A stretch of 64,000 nucleotides of DNA from Sipunculus nudus (GCA_026874595.1 CM049311.1:69419453-69483452); one strand, 5' to 3'. Shown: positions 1 through 13,075, numbered from the stretch's first letter. Numbers and translations are program-made. The notes: generated by a model not told the origin, from the sequence alone.

Positions 1-357
1 AGAAGGCATTGTATCATTTATTGTGTAGCTATTACACATTATATTCTGAGAGTGTTGGATCATTGCCAGTGATGTATTCTCCATCTTGATATGACTAAAA
101 CTTTGCTGCATGTGTAAAAATATCTCCTAACACAGTTTGTATATTCACCTACTACAGAACAAGTAGTAAATTTATCTCAAATATCTTCTGCCTGAACCGG
201 AAAGATGCTTGATATAATGTTATTACTAAATGATATATAGGCCACTTTTTACCTGGCAGCACCCTTTAATATACATTTAAATAAACGTGGAACATATCAT
301 TATGGTTTCAGTAGGCACAAAATGCATACACCATCAATTTCTCATCACTCTACAATC

Positions 358-628
358 AAGGCTCTAGCTGGGCCCTGAACAGGCGAGGGGTAAAACGCCC
401 GGCTTTCTCTGCTGGCAACCCAGGTTTGATCCCCAGCATGGCTGTTAGAGTTGGTTGTAGTTGCTGGTCCAAAGTCGGTGGTTTTCTCTGGGTTCTCTGG
501 TTTCCCCCACCTCCAGAGACTACTGAACACCACTATCGGAGCAATGGAGAGTGCCTCAGTTATTATAACTGGTTGAATAATCCATGTAAAATGTACAAAG
601 TTTATATATTTTTTTAAGGCTCTAGCTG
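358..628 (+). mobile_element. tRNA-derived SINE with perfect 13-bp target-site duplication
   Basis: AAGGCTCTAGCTG occurs at 358-370 and again at 616-628, flanking a 245-bp body at 371-615. The body begins with a tRNA-like head (GGCCCTGAACAGGCGAG) and has a polymerase III B box, GGTTTGATCCC, at 423-433. A central domain with TCTCTGGGTTCTCTGGTTTC follows, then an AT-rich tail ending in T-runs. The intact duplication means a fairly recent LINE-mobilised insertion. I cannot name the SINE family from memory. Confidence 0.85.
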
Positions 629-1004
629 TGCTGTACAGAGACCTTGATCCACATGGCTGCCCTGCCTGCTATATCATGTATTACGCACAAGCTCACACAT
701 GATAGGGAATTGTACCAGATAATCAAATCTAACCTAAATAGCAAGTAAACAAGAATCTCATGATATCAATCCATCAGTGAAAGCAGAATTTTAAAAATAA
801 GATGTTCAAAAGTTGTATGACATGAAATTATCCTTTAAAATTTGGACTATCATCATAACAGAAAGTTCACTAATATCAGGTAAATGTAACCAGTGCGACA
901 GCCTATGACCAGTTGTTAATTATATTAATTCAATAATGAATATTCATGAATTAAGTTTGGTAACTCTATCTAGAGTAACACCCAAAGATAGGTCTTATAT
1001 TCCA

Positions 1005-1490
1005 TGCCAAGACCCCTGACCAAGGTCTGTACCACATTGTTGCTCTTTCACCCAGGAGTGGATGGGTATTGATCATGATCAGCAGCCAAATGGAGAACTT
1101 ACTAGAAATCTGCATTCTAAGGAATGTGGATGTTCCCCATTCCTTATTTGAATCAACTAATTGTCCCATATTCCTAAGTGACAGCATATTTGTGAATATT
1201 CCTTTATGATGTTCCTGGGTGCAGATCATTTGCCGTATCCACAACAAAATCTAATTGATGAGATCAATGGATGAGATCGTGAGATTCCATTCATGATTGT
1301 GTGAGTTATGTTGTGAAGAAACATGCAATCAAACACACAAAATGGAATGAACACATACCCTCCTTACAGAGGCGATAACTGGGTAATTCGCTTCCTAGGA
1401 GGCAGGGAAATGCAACAAGAATGACCGGGCCTAAAATTCAGGAGAGAAAAGTCTGAAGAGGCTGAGAGAATTCGTGATGTATACCACACA
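1005..1490 (+). mobile_element. Old degenerate copy of the SINE family also seen at 25362
   Basis: Two blocks align by eye with the SINE at 25362-25690. About 1008-1075 (gacccctgaccaag..., aggagtggatgggtat) matches the segment after its tRNA head, and about 1395-1490 (aagaatgaccgggcctaaaa, gaggctgagag) matches its 3' half. The tRNA-like head is missing or unrecognisable, and about 250 bp of extra sequence separates the blocks. Confidence 0.5.
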
Positions 1491-2159
1491 CATACTACTT
1501 TTCACTTTGATTGTACTTCAGGAACTGCTTGTTACTGGAACGTGCCTATGAATAGGTGTTTATCCATGCAGGTCATTAAACCCTGAGTCATCTAGCTTGT
1601 TTAAAGTGAATTACTATTTTTGATAAAAATAATATAACTACAGGTTCATGTTGACATATCAAGGTTCCAGCATGCTAATGCTAGCTATCCTGATCCTGCC
1701 AGTAACGTTATCTCAGCAGAACATTTTTTCTAAATTTTATGTAAAAAAATAAAAACAGTGCACAATTTACAGTCATTGTTATCATCGGAATTACATTCAG
1801 TACTTTTGAAAAAAAAATATTTTCCAAATGTAGCAATTCTACTTTTCAGTAAATATAGGTTAATTTCTGTTCATCAATATTGATCATTTATAATTTAAAA
1901 AAAAAAAAGAATTTTCAGAAAATGATATTTGGAAAATTTGTGTTCTACTGTAACATTATATCTTTTTCTAACAAATAAATGGCACCCTTGGCACATTTTC
2001 ATCCCTTTGGTTGTCAAAAAGAATAACTTATATAGGATACTCTTATTGTCTCAGGAAAAACTGCATAGCAACATCTTATTCCGCCATATTGACTTATAAA
2101 CTGTACTGATTTTGGATTTTTACTTTTTATATTGAATTATCATTTTGTTGCTTAATGAG

Positions 2160-2530
2160 TAAACACTTAATAACTGAACCAGCTTCTTATCGCATCTTGC
2201 TAGGTGAAATTAATTTGCTGCAGAATAGACTGAGCCTATAATTATGTCAGTAGCGGCTCTTTTGTTGCACTCGTTGTTACGATAAAGCCTTTGATCAAGA
2301 CAAAGATAGGTATGATTCATATCAACCAGAGAGCATTCCCAGGCGACAAGCGTTTGACTCCCTATTGCCCGAGGTGTACTTCCGCCCGAGTCGATGTAAA
2401 CAAGCACCTTTTTTTCCCCGACAGTTTAATTGTTGGAGCAGGAGGCTGTTGTTTGTTTCCTAGAAGGCATTCAATTCATCGTTTGGCGAATGAGTCAAAT
2501 GGTAGCCATAGTAAAGCAGGTGTTGTTTAG
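2160..2530. promoter_or_regulatory. GC-richer island with TCF-like and forkhead-like motifs
   Basis: CTTTGATCAAGACAAAG near 2289 has two opposed TCF/LEF-like words, TGTAAACA near 2395 fits a forkhead site, and GTAGCCATAGTAAA at 2502-2515 resembles an X-box. Such short matches are expected by chance; the cluster and composition are the only support. Confidence 0.2.
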
Positions 2531-3699
2531 CGCCATAACATGAAAGTGGGAAAAAAATCCATGCCTGCTGGGTGTTGACATAGATTGATTTCTTGAGATG
2601 CATCACAAGGTGAAGAAGCATGTGTCTCTTTTATGCTGGGTTGTTAGTGCGGTGGCCTATCAAAATATCAATTTCCTGATTGACTGATAGCTTCATTATT
2701 TATGTGTATTTACATGGGTTTCCTTACAAGTAGTTATGAATACAGCCCCATCTGGGCAGCCACAGAACTGGTCCATCTCAAGACAGCCAAAGAAAAGGAT
2801 ATTCTTTACATAAATCAAACATTTTATTTCATTTATTCTTCATTTGCATTTGTTTGTCATACTTATTTTTTATTCTTTTTATTCAAACATAGAATATTGA
2901 ATGTGGAAAATGTTTAAGTAAAAAGACTCATCGTGCATCCATCTGAAGGAATTTAAAAATATATGTATATATATTATGATATATTTATTAAAAGTTATCA
3001 TGTAGCCGATCAATTAAGCAGCCCAAAAATTATAGTTTTGGGTTTAATTGATTGGTTTACATCTGTGATCATGGAAGGTTCTGGATTTAAATGCTGTTGC
3101 TGCGTGGTACATATTGAAATTTCATCTTGGGTGCAGATGTCCCCGGTGATACCATTATTTATAAGCGAAAACTGGATTTTCCTAGCTATCCAGGATAAAA
3201 TAATTATTATTAAGCCAGAAACGATTCTGTGCTTGGTAATCTATTTATTGAATAAAAGTAAGGATTGTGATATTTATATATTTCTAGACTAGTCTCTGTA
3301 TATTTTGAGCTTTGGTTGCTTATTACTAGTCTTTGTATTTTCCAAGTTCAGTTATACAGATTCTATCATTTATAAATATCTGTAGTGCATTATGTATACA
3401 GATGTCCAAGTGTTTCACAGGAGCCCATATAGTTCATATGTACTCTCAGTATAATATAATGTATAACTTCATAATATTCCAGATAATTAAAATGCTATCC
3501 AGACACATGAAAGCTATGCATGGTATATTAGAATATTATTTAAATTTTTGTGTTAACTGCAGTGATGTCTGTTTATGATGAGCATATTTTTTTTTATCAT
3601 TTATTTCTACTTCTATTTTATTCTCAGCCTCACAAATATCCAGATTTGTTACTTATTACCAAAATTTTCTGGCATGCCTTAGTTTTAGGTACCTTGTAG

Positions 3700-3960
3700 C
3701 TCCCCCTACATAAGCCACTTGCAATTACCATGCGTAACATAGCAAGGCAGTTGCTAGAGCCTTATTGATTGGTCGGCACAGAGCTGTTCAATACAGAGAA
3801 GGTGGGTGGGCCGTCATCACTAACACCACCACAAAAACTGCTTCGTCGGTTGCCAGGGGCGACCAGGTGTTCACGTGTGCCACCATGTATTGTGGGGGAT
3901 GAGGGGAGGGGGAATATTCTCTCTTGTGTCAAACACCGACACCAGAGCTGTTGAGATGAT
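3700..3960. promoter_or_regulatory. GC-richer island, candidate conserved non-coding element
   Basis: Contains the imperfect palindrome GTTGCCAGGGGCGAC at 3849-3863 (similar to an RFX X-box), CACGTG-containing TTCACGTGTG, and a G-rich stretch. One frame is open for 61 codons but matches nothing I know. Confidence 0.25.
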
Positions 3961-5745
3961 CATTATGGCACAGTGTTTAGCCAGGAAACAGTGTGAACCC
4001 TGTGATGTATTGTCAGTGTTCTCCATATTTCATCTGCAAGTCTCCAGCTGAGCTAGACGCTCTCAGCCAACTTTTTTAGCACTGTTGATGACACATTTAA
4101 GTACTAAAAGGGGAAGCTTACCACCAAGAGCCTCCTGCGGTTGCTATGTTTTGTCATTCATTGGGGTTATAATAAAGAGAATGTTTAGGTTAAACATTTA
4201 TTTTATGAAACGCTGACTTCATAATGATTGTGATCATTTATGGCTTTTTAATTTTAAAGATATAATCTTGCCTAGATGCTGATAAACTTGATTGAAAGCT
4301 TTATAATTTTGACCATTGTTAATTACTTTTATGCCAATGCCATTATCTCAGCATTTTGTTCAAGCAACCCCCCCCCCCCCTCACATGCATGTTCAACATG
4401 TGGGGGGTGCTTAGTATTTCATTGCCTCCTAATAAATAATTTTTTTTAATAAAAAAAAAGGTGTCCTCTTGTATGTTGAACTTATTTAATTTTTCAATAA
4501 AATTCTTATGTAATGAAGGTACTTTGGCATTGATTTGACATAATTATTAATAAGTTTGCAGGTTAAAGATGTATTTTATAAAATGCTGACACGGCTTTTG
4601 TGATGTTCTCTTTGATAATACAGTTAGTCAGCATTACTGACATGGTACATACCACATAGCAACAGAGACGTTTTGTCCTGGTCAGTTAAGAAAAACTGTA
4701 ACTATTGTAATGGTAGAACTTAGTGGCATAGTGGTCTCCCTAATGTAAAATAAGGACCATATAAATTTAGATGGTCACATCACACAGAAATCATCACTAC
4801 TATTACCACCAGTCTGTCATTAATGAAATATTTTTATTTTTCATTCAAATAATTTATTTAAAAATGCTGCGGAAATTTATAATCTTGGCACCTTTATAGC
4901 ATGAACACCTTTATTATTTTGTACATATAAACTACCGGTAGTCAGACCACCTTGATGATCAGATTTACACTTTTTCCAACACTTTTTGCCTTTCAGCCTG
5001 AATGACACAATTTCTTCACATTACAAGAGTACAGAAATTTAAATTATTTTAGCACAAAAATCTATTTTGTGAGTTTAATTGTGGATTTTTATCAGTCAGT
5101 CATTGTGTACATGATATGTGGATTATAAACAGGACAAGGACATCCTGTTTGTGGATGTCGGAATTGGAGCACAGAATCTACAAGGATTACGAGTGAACAG
5201 GATTTATACGATTACTGTTATATCCAGTTTCTGCAGTGCCCTACCCAGCATGCAAGGAACTTCTGTTTCCAAAAAGCGTTGGGTTTGAGTTGTGTTCAGG
5301 AGCCGTCATAATCTGGGTTATCATATTAGGATCTCAAATTGAGTGGTTATGGGCTCGGAATTTTTTTAAACCAGAATCTTATTAGATAATGGATGTAGCT
5401 TCCTTTTTACATTTTCCTTATCTATGTTTCTCCTGTTTTGTATAATGTATATTACCATACAAGCATGTACTTATATAATTATATTTTTTAAAAATGTAAT
5501 ATAATAATGTATTTGCTTGGTCACTGAGGAGCATACTCATGGATGGCCTGTTGGTGCGACTGTGGATAGAACACAGTGTTCTCATAGGACATGATTTTAA
5601 CAAGAGGAACAAAAGCAAAAATCTCTGCCAAGGGTGAACTTGCATCACCTTTATCATGACAGAAAACAAAACGTCATTATTAAAATAATTGGTAACTGTA
5701 TAAATCCTTGAAAAAAATATTTGGTAAAATTATACAATCCCCCTT

Positions 5746-5765
5746 CCCCCCCCCCCCCCCCCCCC
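5746..5765. repeat. Poly-C tract (C20)
   Basis: Twenty consecutive C. Comparable tracts: C13 4368-4380, G21 19144-19164, C20 28579-28598 (after G6), C13 29015-29027, C24 53883-53906, G11 53987-53997, G18 54444-54461, G15 62462-62476. Confidence 0.95.
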
Positions 5766-8700
5766 TTAGTAAAATACTATGATTGGCACAGATCAAATGC
5801 ACTATACCATATAAATTTTTAATGAAGTCCAACGTTAGGGTGACATGATCAGGCAAATCTCTCCTTAGTATTACATAGTCTTATTTTTAGCCTTGGTGTG
5901 CCAGGATAGCAGACAGTTTGTGCGAAACTGAGTGTTGACTGAAGTCTTCTCCATTTTGAGGCATGATGTCATACCAGTGGCCTTTGGGTAAGACAATATT
6001 GACTAAGATTCAGTGGTGCAAGTCTGTAGAACAGGTGTCACAATAAGATAGGTCCAGGAAGATTTGGTATATAATCTTGCATTTTTGCCTGATCAATAAA
6101 AGATGATCAATCACTTCAGTAATTCCAGTTTTAGTCTTGCGTTTTTATCTAATTGCCCTGTTATATTTTTTAAACCATTACAGAAATATGTAATCCTACT
6201 GTAATTTTAGGATTTGGGCATGGTCTTATAAAGCATCATTCAGCTCTAAATATTCCCTTTCCAATCTAACTCTATCCGCAGATAGATTCCCGTCTGGACT
6301 CTTCCCTCAGATAACTTTTTGTGTCGTAACCAGCCACCTTTATGAAACTCTGACTATATTTCTCTAACTTTCTCAAAACAGCTTATATGGGCTGTCACTT
6401 TGCATACACGCTAAAATGCCCGTCAAAATCATGGGTATAATACTAGCCATCTTAATTCATGATTTGGATTCCTGGAATAATGAAATATACCTGAATATCC
6501 CTCATTACAAACAAAACAATAAGAAGAAATCTTTTTCTATTATGGATTATTGATCCCTAAATGTTCCCTTTACCCATGTTAATATGTTAATAGAGGAATA
6601 TTTATGCGATGTCACTGTAGTGGTCTTTCAAGGTTTCCTTAAATAATATGTGAAATTTTAAAATAATATTATCCTGCTTTATTAAGCTTAGAGAGCACAG
6701 AAGAAAGGGACAATGGCTTGAAAAAAATTTCTGGTGTCACATGAACTGTGGAAAAAATCTGATTGTCTTTTACAGATTCAGAGGATCTGGTGTTTTTTCT
6801 TATGTCTGGATCTATTTTCATTTAAATGAAAAATTGAAACTTTCCATTTACAAGGAAATTTATCCGTATTAGATTAATTTTGTTAAATGTATATAACTTA
6901 TAAGGAAAACTTGATGTGTTAGAAATTTTCAACACAAATATCCAACTTACTGTTGGTCCATTCAGACATGGTGCAGTGAGGATAGCCTGCTTACTAGTAC
7001 TATCAGGTAGGCTTATCATCAGTATATCAATGTGATTAAGCCAGGCAGCAGAACATAAAGATCTGTATCAATGTAATTCAGGCAGGGACCCTCTCACAGA
7101 TTTATAAGCAGAGTACAAGTTTCTGATTCCTAAACAGTCTCTCTGAAATTGTTCCAGGTGGGCATTGTGTGGGGACAGGAGGTGGGGGGGGGGATTGTTT
7201 CTATTAGAAATTGGTTCACAGAATGAGTCATACACTGTTGTGTGCGTGTTGGAAGGGGGGGGGGAGCTACAGTAGAGGACACTTCACCTTCCATTGATCA
7301 GCAAGAATCACACGGGGCTAAACCAGAAAACACAGTTACTACCTGACCAGTTATAACACTTGGCTGATTGATTAGCGAATTGTATTGTTCGCTTGAGTTC
7401 ACAGCCTTACCTGGGCTGCACCCGCCAAGTCAGTACATCAGGAACAGAGGCTGAGCTGCCTTTGAGAGACATGATGGACATTACAGGCCCAGAGGAAATG
7501 AAACACAAATTAAATAGCACAGGTCCTCTTGGGTCAGGTGACGGTGCTTGTTCCTCTCTTGATGACTATGGTTGTTCCTGGAGGTGTCGTTGCGAGGCTG
7601 ACGTTGCTAGGAATTAAATACCATGATTGAATATCAAGCGTGACTTACCCTCACGACCTGATTCAGCACTTTCCATTAACAATACTGCTACTTTGTATAG
7701 CTCTGATGGAAATTGCTGCCACAGCATTCTGCTGACAGTACAAAGCCCTGTCATGTTAACAAATGAAACCACCGTTTCTGTTAGTTTTATCTGTCAGGCT
7801 ACCCTATTTACTTTCAGTAAAGTAATTTGTATTTCTTTCACTGTTTAATTTGTGACACACTATATACAACCACACAGAAACATTAAATTTAATGATTATA
7901 CTCAATATTTATATTAATAATATTAATAAATAGTAACATAGTCAGTGTTAACATCAGTATTGTAAAATGATCATTATCAAGAAATTTCATCACTCATCTT
8001 GTATTAACTTTTTTACTTTCTTGCATGGTTTAATATTTTATTTTATTGCCCAGTTTATGGCCACATCACACTTAATGACTACATTTTATCTCCTTATTAC
8101 CAGTGTTAAACACACATTGAACTTTTGGGACTGCTGTAAAATCTTTAATGCAGGACTTCTGCCTCACCTACCAGGAAACCACTCATAGGAAAATCAGTCA
8201 ATAGCTACACCGACCCACACTTGTAAGCTACAGCTTGTATGGATCACTGCATTCACAGTGAGTGCAGGGAAGTCTTGGCAGATGTTTCAAAATGTTTTGT
8301 TTTGTTTTCTTTTTGCCAAAGGAGGTTATGTCATCACCTGTTTTTTTCTAAGTTTGTGTATGGATTGGTTGGTCTATTATTCAAAGTTATTTCATTGGAT
8401 ATTCAATAAAATGACTTTTAGCATTTGTAATGATGTCAGCAAGATGCATCTTAGAGCTTGGCATTATATTTGATCCTGATGCTATTTTTTTCTGTGCAGA
8501 TTCCCTCTCCCTATCCCTCATTGTTGCTTCATAAACCTCTCTTTTTCTAAGCTCTACATTTATCCACCAGTAGCCAAGTCCCTTCAGTTTCCATTCTTGT
8601 ACATAGACTGAAATAATAGGCCATATTGGAGATGTGTTTTCTCCAAGTTACTAATTGCAAATTTATTCATTAATGGCGTGTTTATGTGTTGCTTGCACTG

Positions 8701-9158
8701 TTTATCAAACTCATGGTACATAGCTTTATATTCCTTTATTTATGTTCTTTAGTTCTTTATGTTCTATTGATTTTATAGAAATATTGATCAGAGTATCTAA
8801 TATGACAATAGGTTCTTGAGAATATAGTATGCTAATCCTATTTGTTATCAACAAAAATAACATACTCTTCTCTTTTCTAACCGATATTTCTTAGATTTCC
8901 ATTTGCTAGACTAAAGTTCTTTACAGTAATCGTGCTTATTGTAGCAGAGCTCCTTAGCATGTAATGTTACAGCTGGTATGCAAGAATGTGTTACACACGC
9001 TGGGTTTTCAGTAAATATTCCTTCACTGAATGTTCTCAGACCAATGCTCCTCCACGGAGTATTCTCTGACCAAAGCTCCTCAGAGCAGTGATGTTGATTA
9101 TTGTTTCTCTGTGTTTCCTTATAGTTTGGGTTAAATGGGTATTACAGGTACATAACTC

Positions 9159-9479
9159 TCATTTGCTGGTAGAATATTTGTTAAACTTGACCCCCTGACC
9201 TTTGGGGGGAGGTCTAGGCCACAGGTGCCCTCCTGTAGCTGCTGCCTCATGTGAAGAACCTACATGGACCAAGCACAGTGTCATGTGTTTGAGACAGCGC
9301 TCTGTATAACCTCCACTTTGGTTGTCAGTCACATCCACATACAGATCAACCATCAGGCAGTCACATTCATAAGTAGCACTACCCAAAGGAACATGATTCT
9401 CATCAGTACGCTCCTGGGGCAGCGGAAATCTTGGGCTTCTAAAGAAGCAACTGATTTTCACGCTGCCAGCTTTGACCAT
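9159..9479 (-). other. Unidentified open frame, possible coding relic
   Basis: A 106-codon frame on the minus strand with balanced composition (GSATYECDCLMVDLYVDVT, ERCLKHMTLCLVHVGSSHE). A splice-like acceptor (cttctttag) and donor (CAT|GTAGGT) could bound an exon inside it. I recognise no family. It includes a single unit resembling the 53-bp minisatellite that starts 460 bp downstream, which argues that part of it is repeat-derived. Confidence 0.2.
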
Positions 9480-9941
9480 TTATGATATATTTAGACACCA
9501 GATGGCAGTTTGTTGTCCGCTGAAATAAACGTGTGTATGATGTGACAAGCAGCCAATCAGATGCCAATAAACAAACACTCGACAGGCATCCTGGCTCCCC
9601 CATTGCTGTGCTTCAAGCGCCGCTTGATGAATTTCAGGTCGAATTTAATTGCTTCCTCTGCATTCTCGCATCATCGACCGATTCGATTATGACATTATAA
9701 CTGTGTTAGCATAGTCATGTATCTGTTGTCTGCAGAACTGAAACCAGCCAGCGAGGTGTGCACGCAACCTTTGTTGTTATGTTTCGTTGGCTTTGTCTTC
9801 CAGCACAAGTTCTCATCTGATTGGTCAAAAATACAGTGCTCCCCTCTGGTGTAGCAATTCAGGATACGAGGTCATAACAAACAGCGCCTTACGATATAGG
9901 TATTAGCCCTATTGGTAAAGCGCTGTGTTAAGAGTGTATCT

Positions 9942-10340
9942 CATCAGTAGCACTACCTAAGGGAACATGATTTTGTACCTTAAGGAGTCATGTTCATCAG
10001 TAACACTACCTAAAGGAACATGATTTTGTACTTTAAGGAGTCATGTTCATCAGTAGCACTACCTAAAGGAACATGATTTTGGACCTTAAAGAAGTCATGT
10101 TCATCAGTAACACTACCTAAAGGAACATGATTTTGTACCTTAAGGAGTCATGTCATCAGTAGCGCTACCCAAAGGAACATGATTTTGTACATTAAGGAGT
10201 CATGTTCATCAGTAACACTACCTAAAGGAACATGATTTTGTACCTTAAGGAGTCATGTCATCAGTAACACTACCTAAGGGAACATGATTTTGTACCTTAA
10301 GGAGTCATCTCATCTGTAGCACTACCTAAAGGAACATGAT
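9942..10340 (+). repeat. 53-bp minisatellite, left part (about 7.5 copies)
   Basis: The unit is about 53 bp, starting CATCAGTAACACTACCTAAA and continuing with GGAACATGATTTTGTACC and TTAAGGAGTCATGTT. Each unit holds an inverted repeat AACATGA/TCATGTT around a CCTTAAGG palindrome. The array is cut at 10340-10343 by a large element and resumes at 12748. Confidence 0.92.
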
Positions 10341-10343
10341 TTT

Positions 10344-12747
10344 TAGCGAACCAGTGAGCTTATCAATCGTGTGGCGTCGTCCGGCGTCTGTACGTTAACC
10401 CATACTATCTTGAAAACGGCAAGCATTAGCATAACGAAATTTTATGCAAAATATTAGTCATCTGAAAAACTCTATCGGATTTTGCTTATTTTTTGGCTAA
10501 CTGCATTTTCTTAGATTTTATAAGGAAAAAAGCTAAAAAACCTTTAAAAATCTTCTTCTCCAAAACTGTTCAGCCAAATTGTCCAATATTTCACAGAAAT
10601 GATCCCTGGAACAATCTCTCTCAAGTTTGTTCAAATGGTTTAAGTTTGGTGATTTTTGGCCGAGTTACAGGAAGTTGAACTTAGTCATCTGTCCAAAAAA
10701 GCATACTAAAATTACAATCTCAGAAATGGCTTGAGCTATCATCACCAAATTTTATGCCAATGTTGGTCACATGAGTCATATCTGAAATTGAGGTATTGGT
10801 GGCGCCATCTGCATCAGCCTTTTTTGTACGGGGGTCATCAGTGCCCGTATCATACTGACAGCTACAAAAATCTTCTTCTCAAAAACCACTGGGCCAAATT
10901 CTTAAATCTCACACATTAATTATCCTTAGATGTTGATAATTCAAGTTTGTTCAAATGGTCTCAGTTCAGTGACTTTTGGCTGAGTTATGGGAAGCTGAAT
11001 TTAGTCATGTGCCATAACAGCCCGTGTAAGCTAAGTGGCTACAAAAATCTTCTTCTAAAAAACCACTGGGCCAAATTCTTAAATCTCACACATTAATTAT
11101 CCTTAGATGTTGATAATTCAAGTTTGTTCAAATGGTCCAGTTCAGTGACTTTTGGCTGAGTTATGGGAAGCTTAATTTAGTCATATGCCATGACAGCCCA
11201 TGTTAGCTAAGTAGCTACAAAAATCTTCTTCTCAAAAACCACTGGGCCAAATTCTTAAATCTCACACATTAATTATCCTTAGAAGTTGATAATTCAAGTT
11301 TGTTCAAATGGTTTTGGTTCAACGATTTTTGGCTGAGTTATTGGAAGCTGAACTTTGCCATTTTGCTGTATTTTCCCATATGAGTTATAAACCTACAAAA
11401 CGTTTTTCGACTGATGATACTGAGGCCAATTTGTTTAATATTTTGCAAGAATAATTCCCTGAATCATTCTAATTATAATTGTCTTTTATGGTTCCAAAAA
11501 ATGAATTTTGGCTGAATTATAAAGATTGAATTGAGTCATTTTACCATATATGTTAGCTGTGTGAAGCAGATACATCTAGCCTAGCACCAGTTTATCAGCA
11601 TCCATTACATCATGCCTCTAGACATTTAGATTTTAGAATATCTATGGAAAATATTGACAAGAATGTTTTTTAAAAGCTTTTAAAAAATGTAGATTTATGA
11701 TATTACATATCATCTGTACATTATTCATAATTTCTCAGGAATAGCAGGAGCTACCATCCCCAAATTTTATGCAATTATCAGTCACATATCAAATGTTGAT
11801 GGATTCAGCTTATTTTTGCTATCTGCATTTACTTAGATTTTACAGGGAAAAAGCTGATAAAAACTTCTTCTTCTTGTAAAGAGTCCAGCCAAATTGTTCA
11901 ATATTTTACAGAAATGATCCCAGAGGCGAGCCTTCTCAAGTTTGTTCAAATGGTTTGTGTTGGATAAATTTTAGCAGAGTTACATAACAGGCCAAGATTG
12001 TGTATGTTTCTTGAATAGGTTGAGAAACTGCCAACTGTTTCAGATTTGGCAACAGATCAAGAGTTCATTCAGTGCAGCCTGATTTAGGCCAAGAGTTCAA
12101 TCAGTGCAGCCAAGCACAAGGCATGTGATCACCTCATGGGCAGCATGTGATCATTTCATGGGTAGCATGTGATCACCTCATGAGTATCATGTGATCACCT
12201 CATGTTCATTCAGTGCAGCCAAGTACAGGTCAAAAGTTCACTCAGTCTAGCCAGGTGCAGGTCAAGAGTTCACTCAGTGCAGTAGCCTACGCCAGTAATT
12301 TGTCACAGTACACTCGGGGCAACAGCCTTTCTCACCAAAGCCTGGTCAGCCCGGTGCATCAGACTCAGACCTGATATTCTGACCTGTATGTGTCTTTAAT
12401 GGCTTTCTCGTTCACAAGAAAGGTGTCGCCATCTGCAATGACTTTTGCAAAGTGTATGTGCCTGCTTAATTCTATGGAGGAATTTGATATATCAGCCTGT
12501 AATTGGGCATATTTATACATGTCAAATAGCTTTGTCGTATACAAGACTGGTGGTGCCACCTACAATAATTTTTGTGTTGTGCGCACCCATGCCAGAATTT
12601 CAGCAGTGATGTTTGTGTATTGTTTCTTGTTCAAAATGTTTAGTACTTGCATTGTTCTTATATATGAAAAGTAGTGGTTCAGCATTGAAGCGTTATACCA
12701 GGTGTATATCCATTTGCACAGGTCCTCATTAGGCCTGTAGGCCTTGT
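10344..12747 (+). mobile_element. Tandem-cored repeat element, copy A (rolling-circle-like)
   Basis: Begins TTTTTAGCGAACC (some T's may belong to the target), followed by GTGAGCTTATC and a GGCGTCGTCCGGCGTC tract. It ends with a small hairpin AGGCC-TGTA-GGCCT followed by TTGT. The interior holds 177/176-bp tandem units starting at 10861, 11038 and 11214 (gctacaaaaatcttcttct), 22-bp units with TGATCA at about 12124-12205, and GGTGGCGCCATC-type motifs. No coding frame was recognised. It is inserted inside the 53-bp minisatellite with no visible target duplication. Copies B and C lie at 50566 and 60647. Confidence 0.8.
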
Positions 12748-13075
12748 GTTCCTTAAAGAAGTCATGTATATCAGTAAAACTACCTAAAGGAACATGATTT
12801 TGTTCCTTAAGGAGTCATGTTCATCAGTAACACTACCTAAAGGAACATGATTTTGTACCTTAAAGAAGTCATGTTCATCAGTAGCACTGCCTAAAGGAAC
12901 ATGATTTTGTACCTTAAGGAGTCATGTTCATCAGTAACACTACTTAAAGGAACATGATTTTGTACCTCATGGAGTCATGTCATCAGTAGCGCTACCCAAA
13001 GGAACATGATTTTGTACATTAAGGAGTCATGTTCATCAGTAGCACTACCCAAAGAAACATAATTTTGTACTTTAA
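12748..13075 (+). repeat. 53-bp minisatellite, right part (about 6 copies)
   Basis: Same unit and orientation as 9942-10340. It starts with GTTCCTTAAAG, which continues the interrupted unit of the left array (one intact unit here reads GATTTTGTTCCTTAAGG). The last copy ends near 13075. Confidence 0.92.

Larger units (their letters stand above)
629..9158. other. AT-rich non-coding sequence (intron or upstream DNA)
   Basis: Apart from the old SINE copy, the two GC-richer islands and the poly-C tracts listed separately, I see no exon, RNA gene or complete mobile element. Rhodanese-domain exons of the phosphatase were looked for in all three + frames and not found. Confidence 0.6.

Noticed and set aside
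9942-13075. CRISPR-like array of regular repeats
   Set aside because: Units are head-to-tail with no unique spacers, in a eukaryotic genome; it is a minisatellite split by a mobile element.
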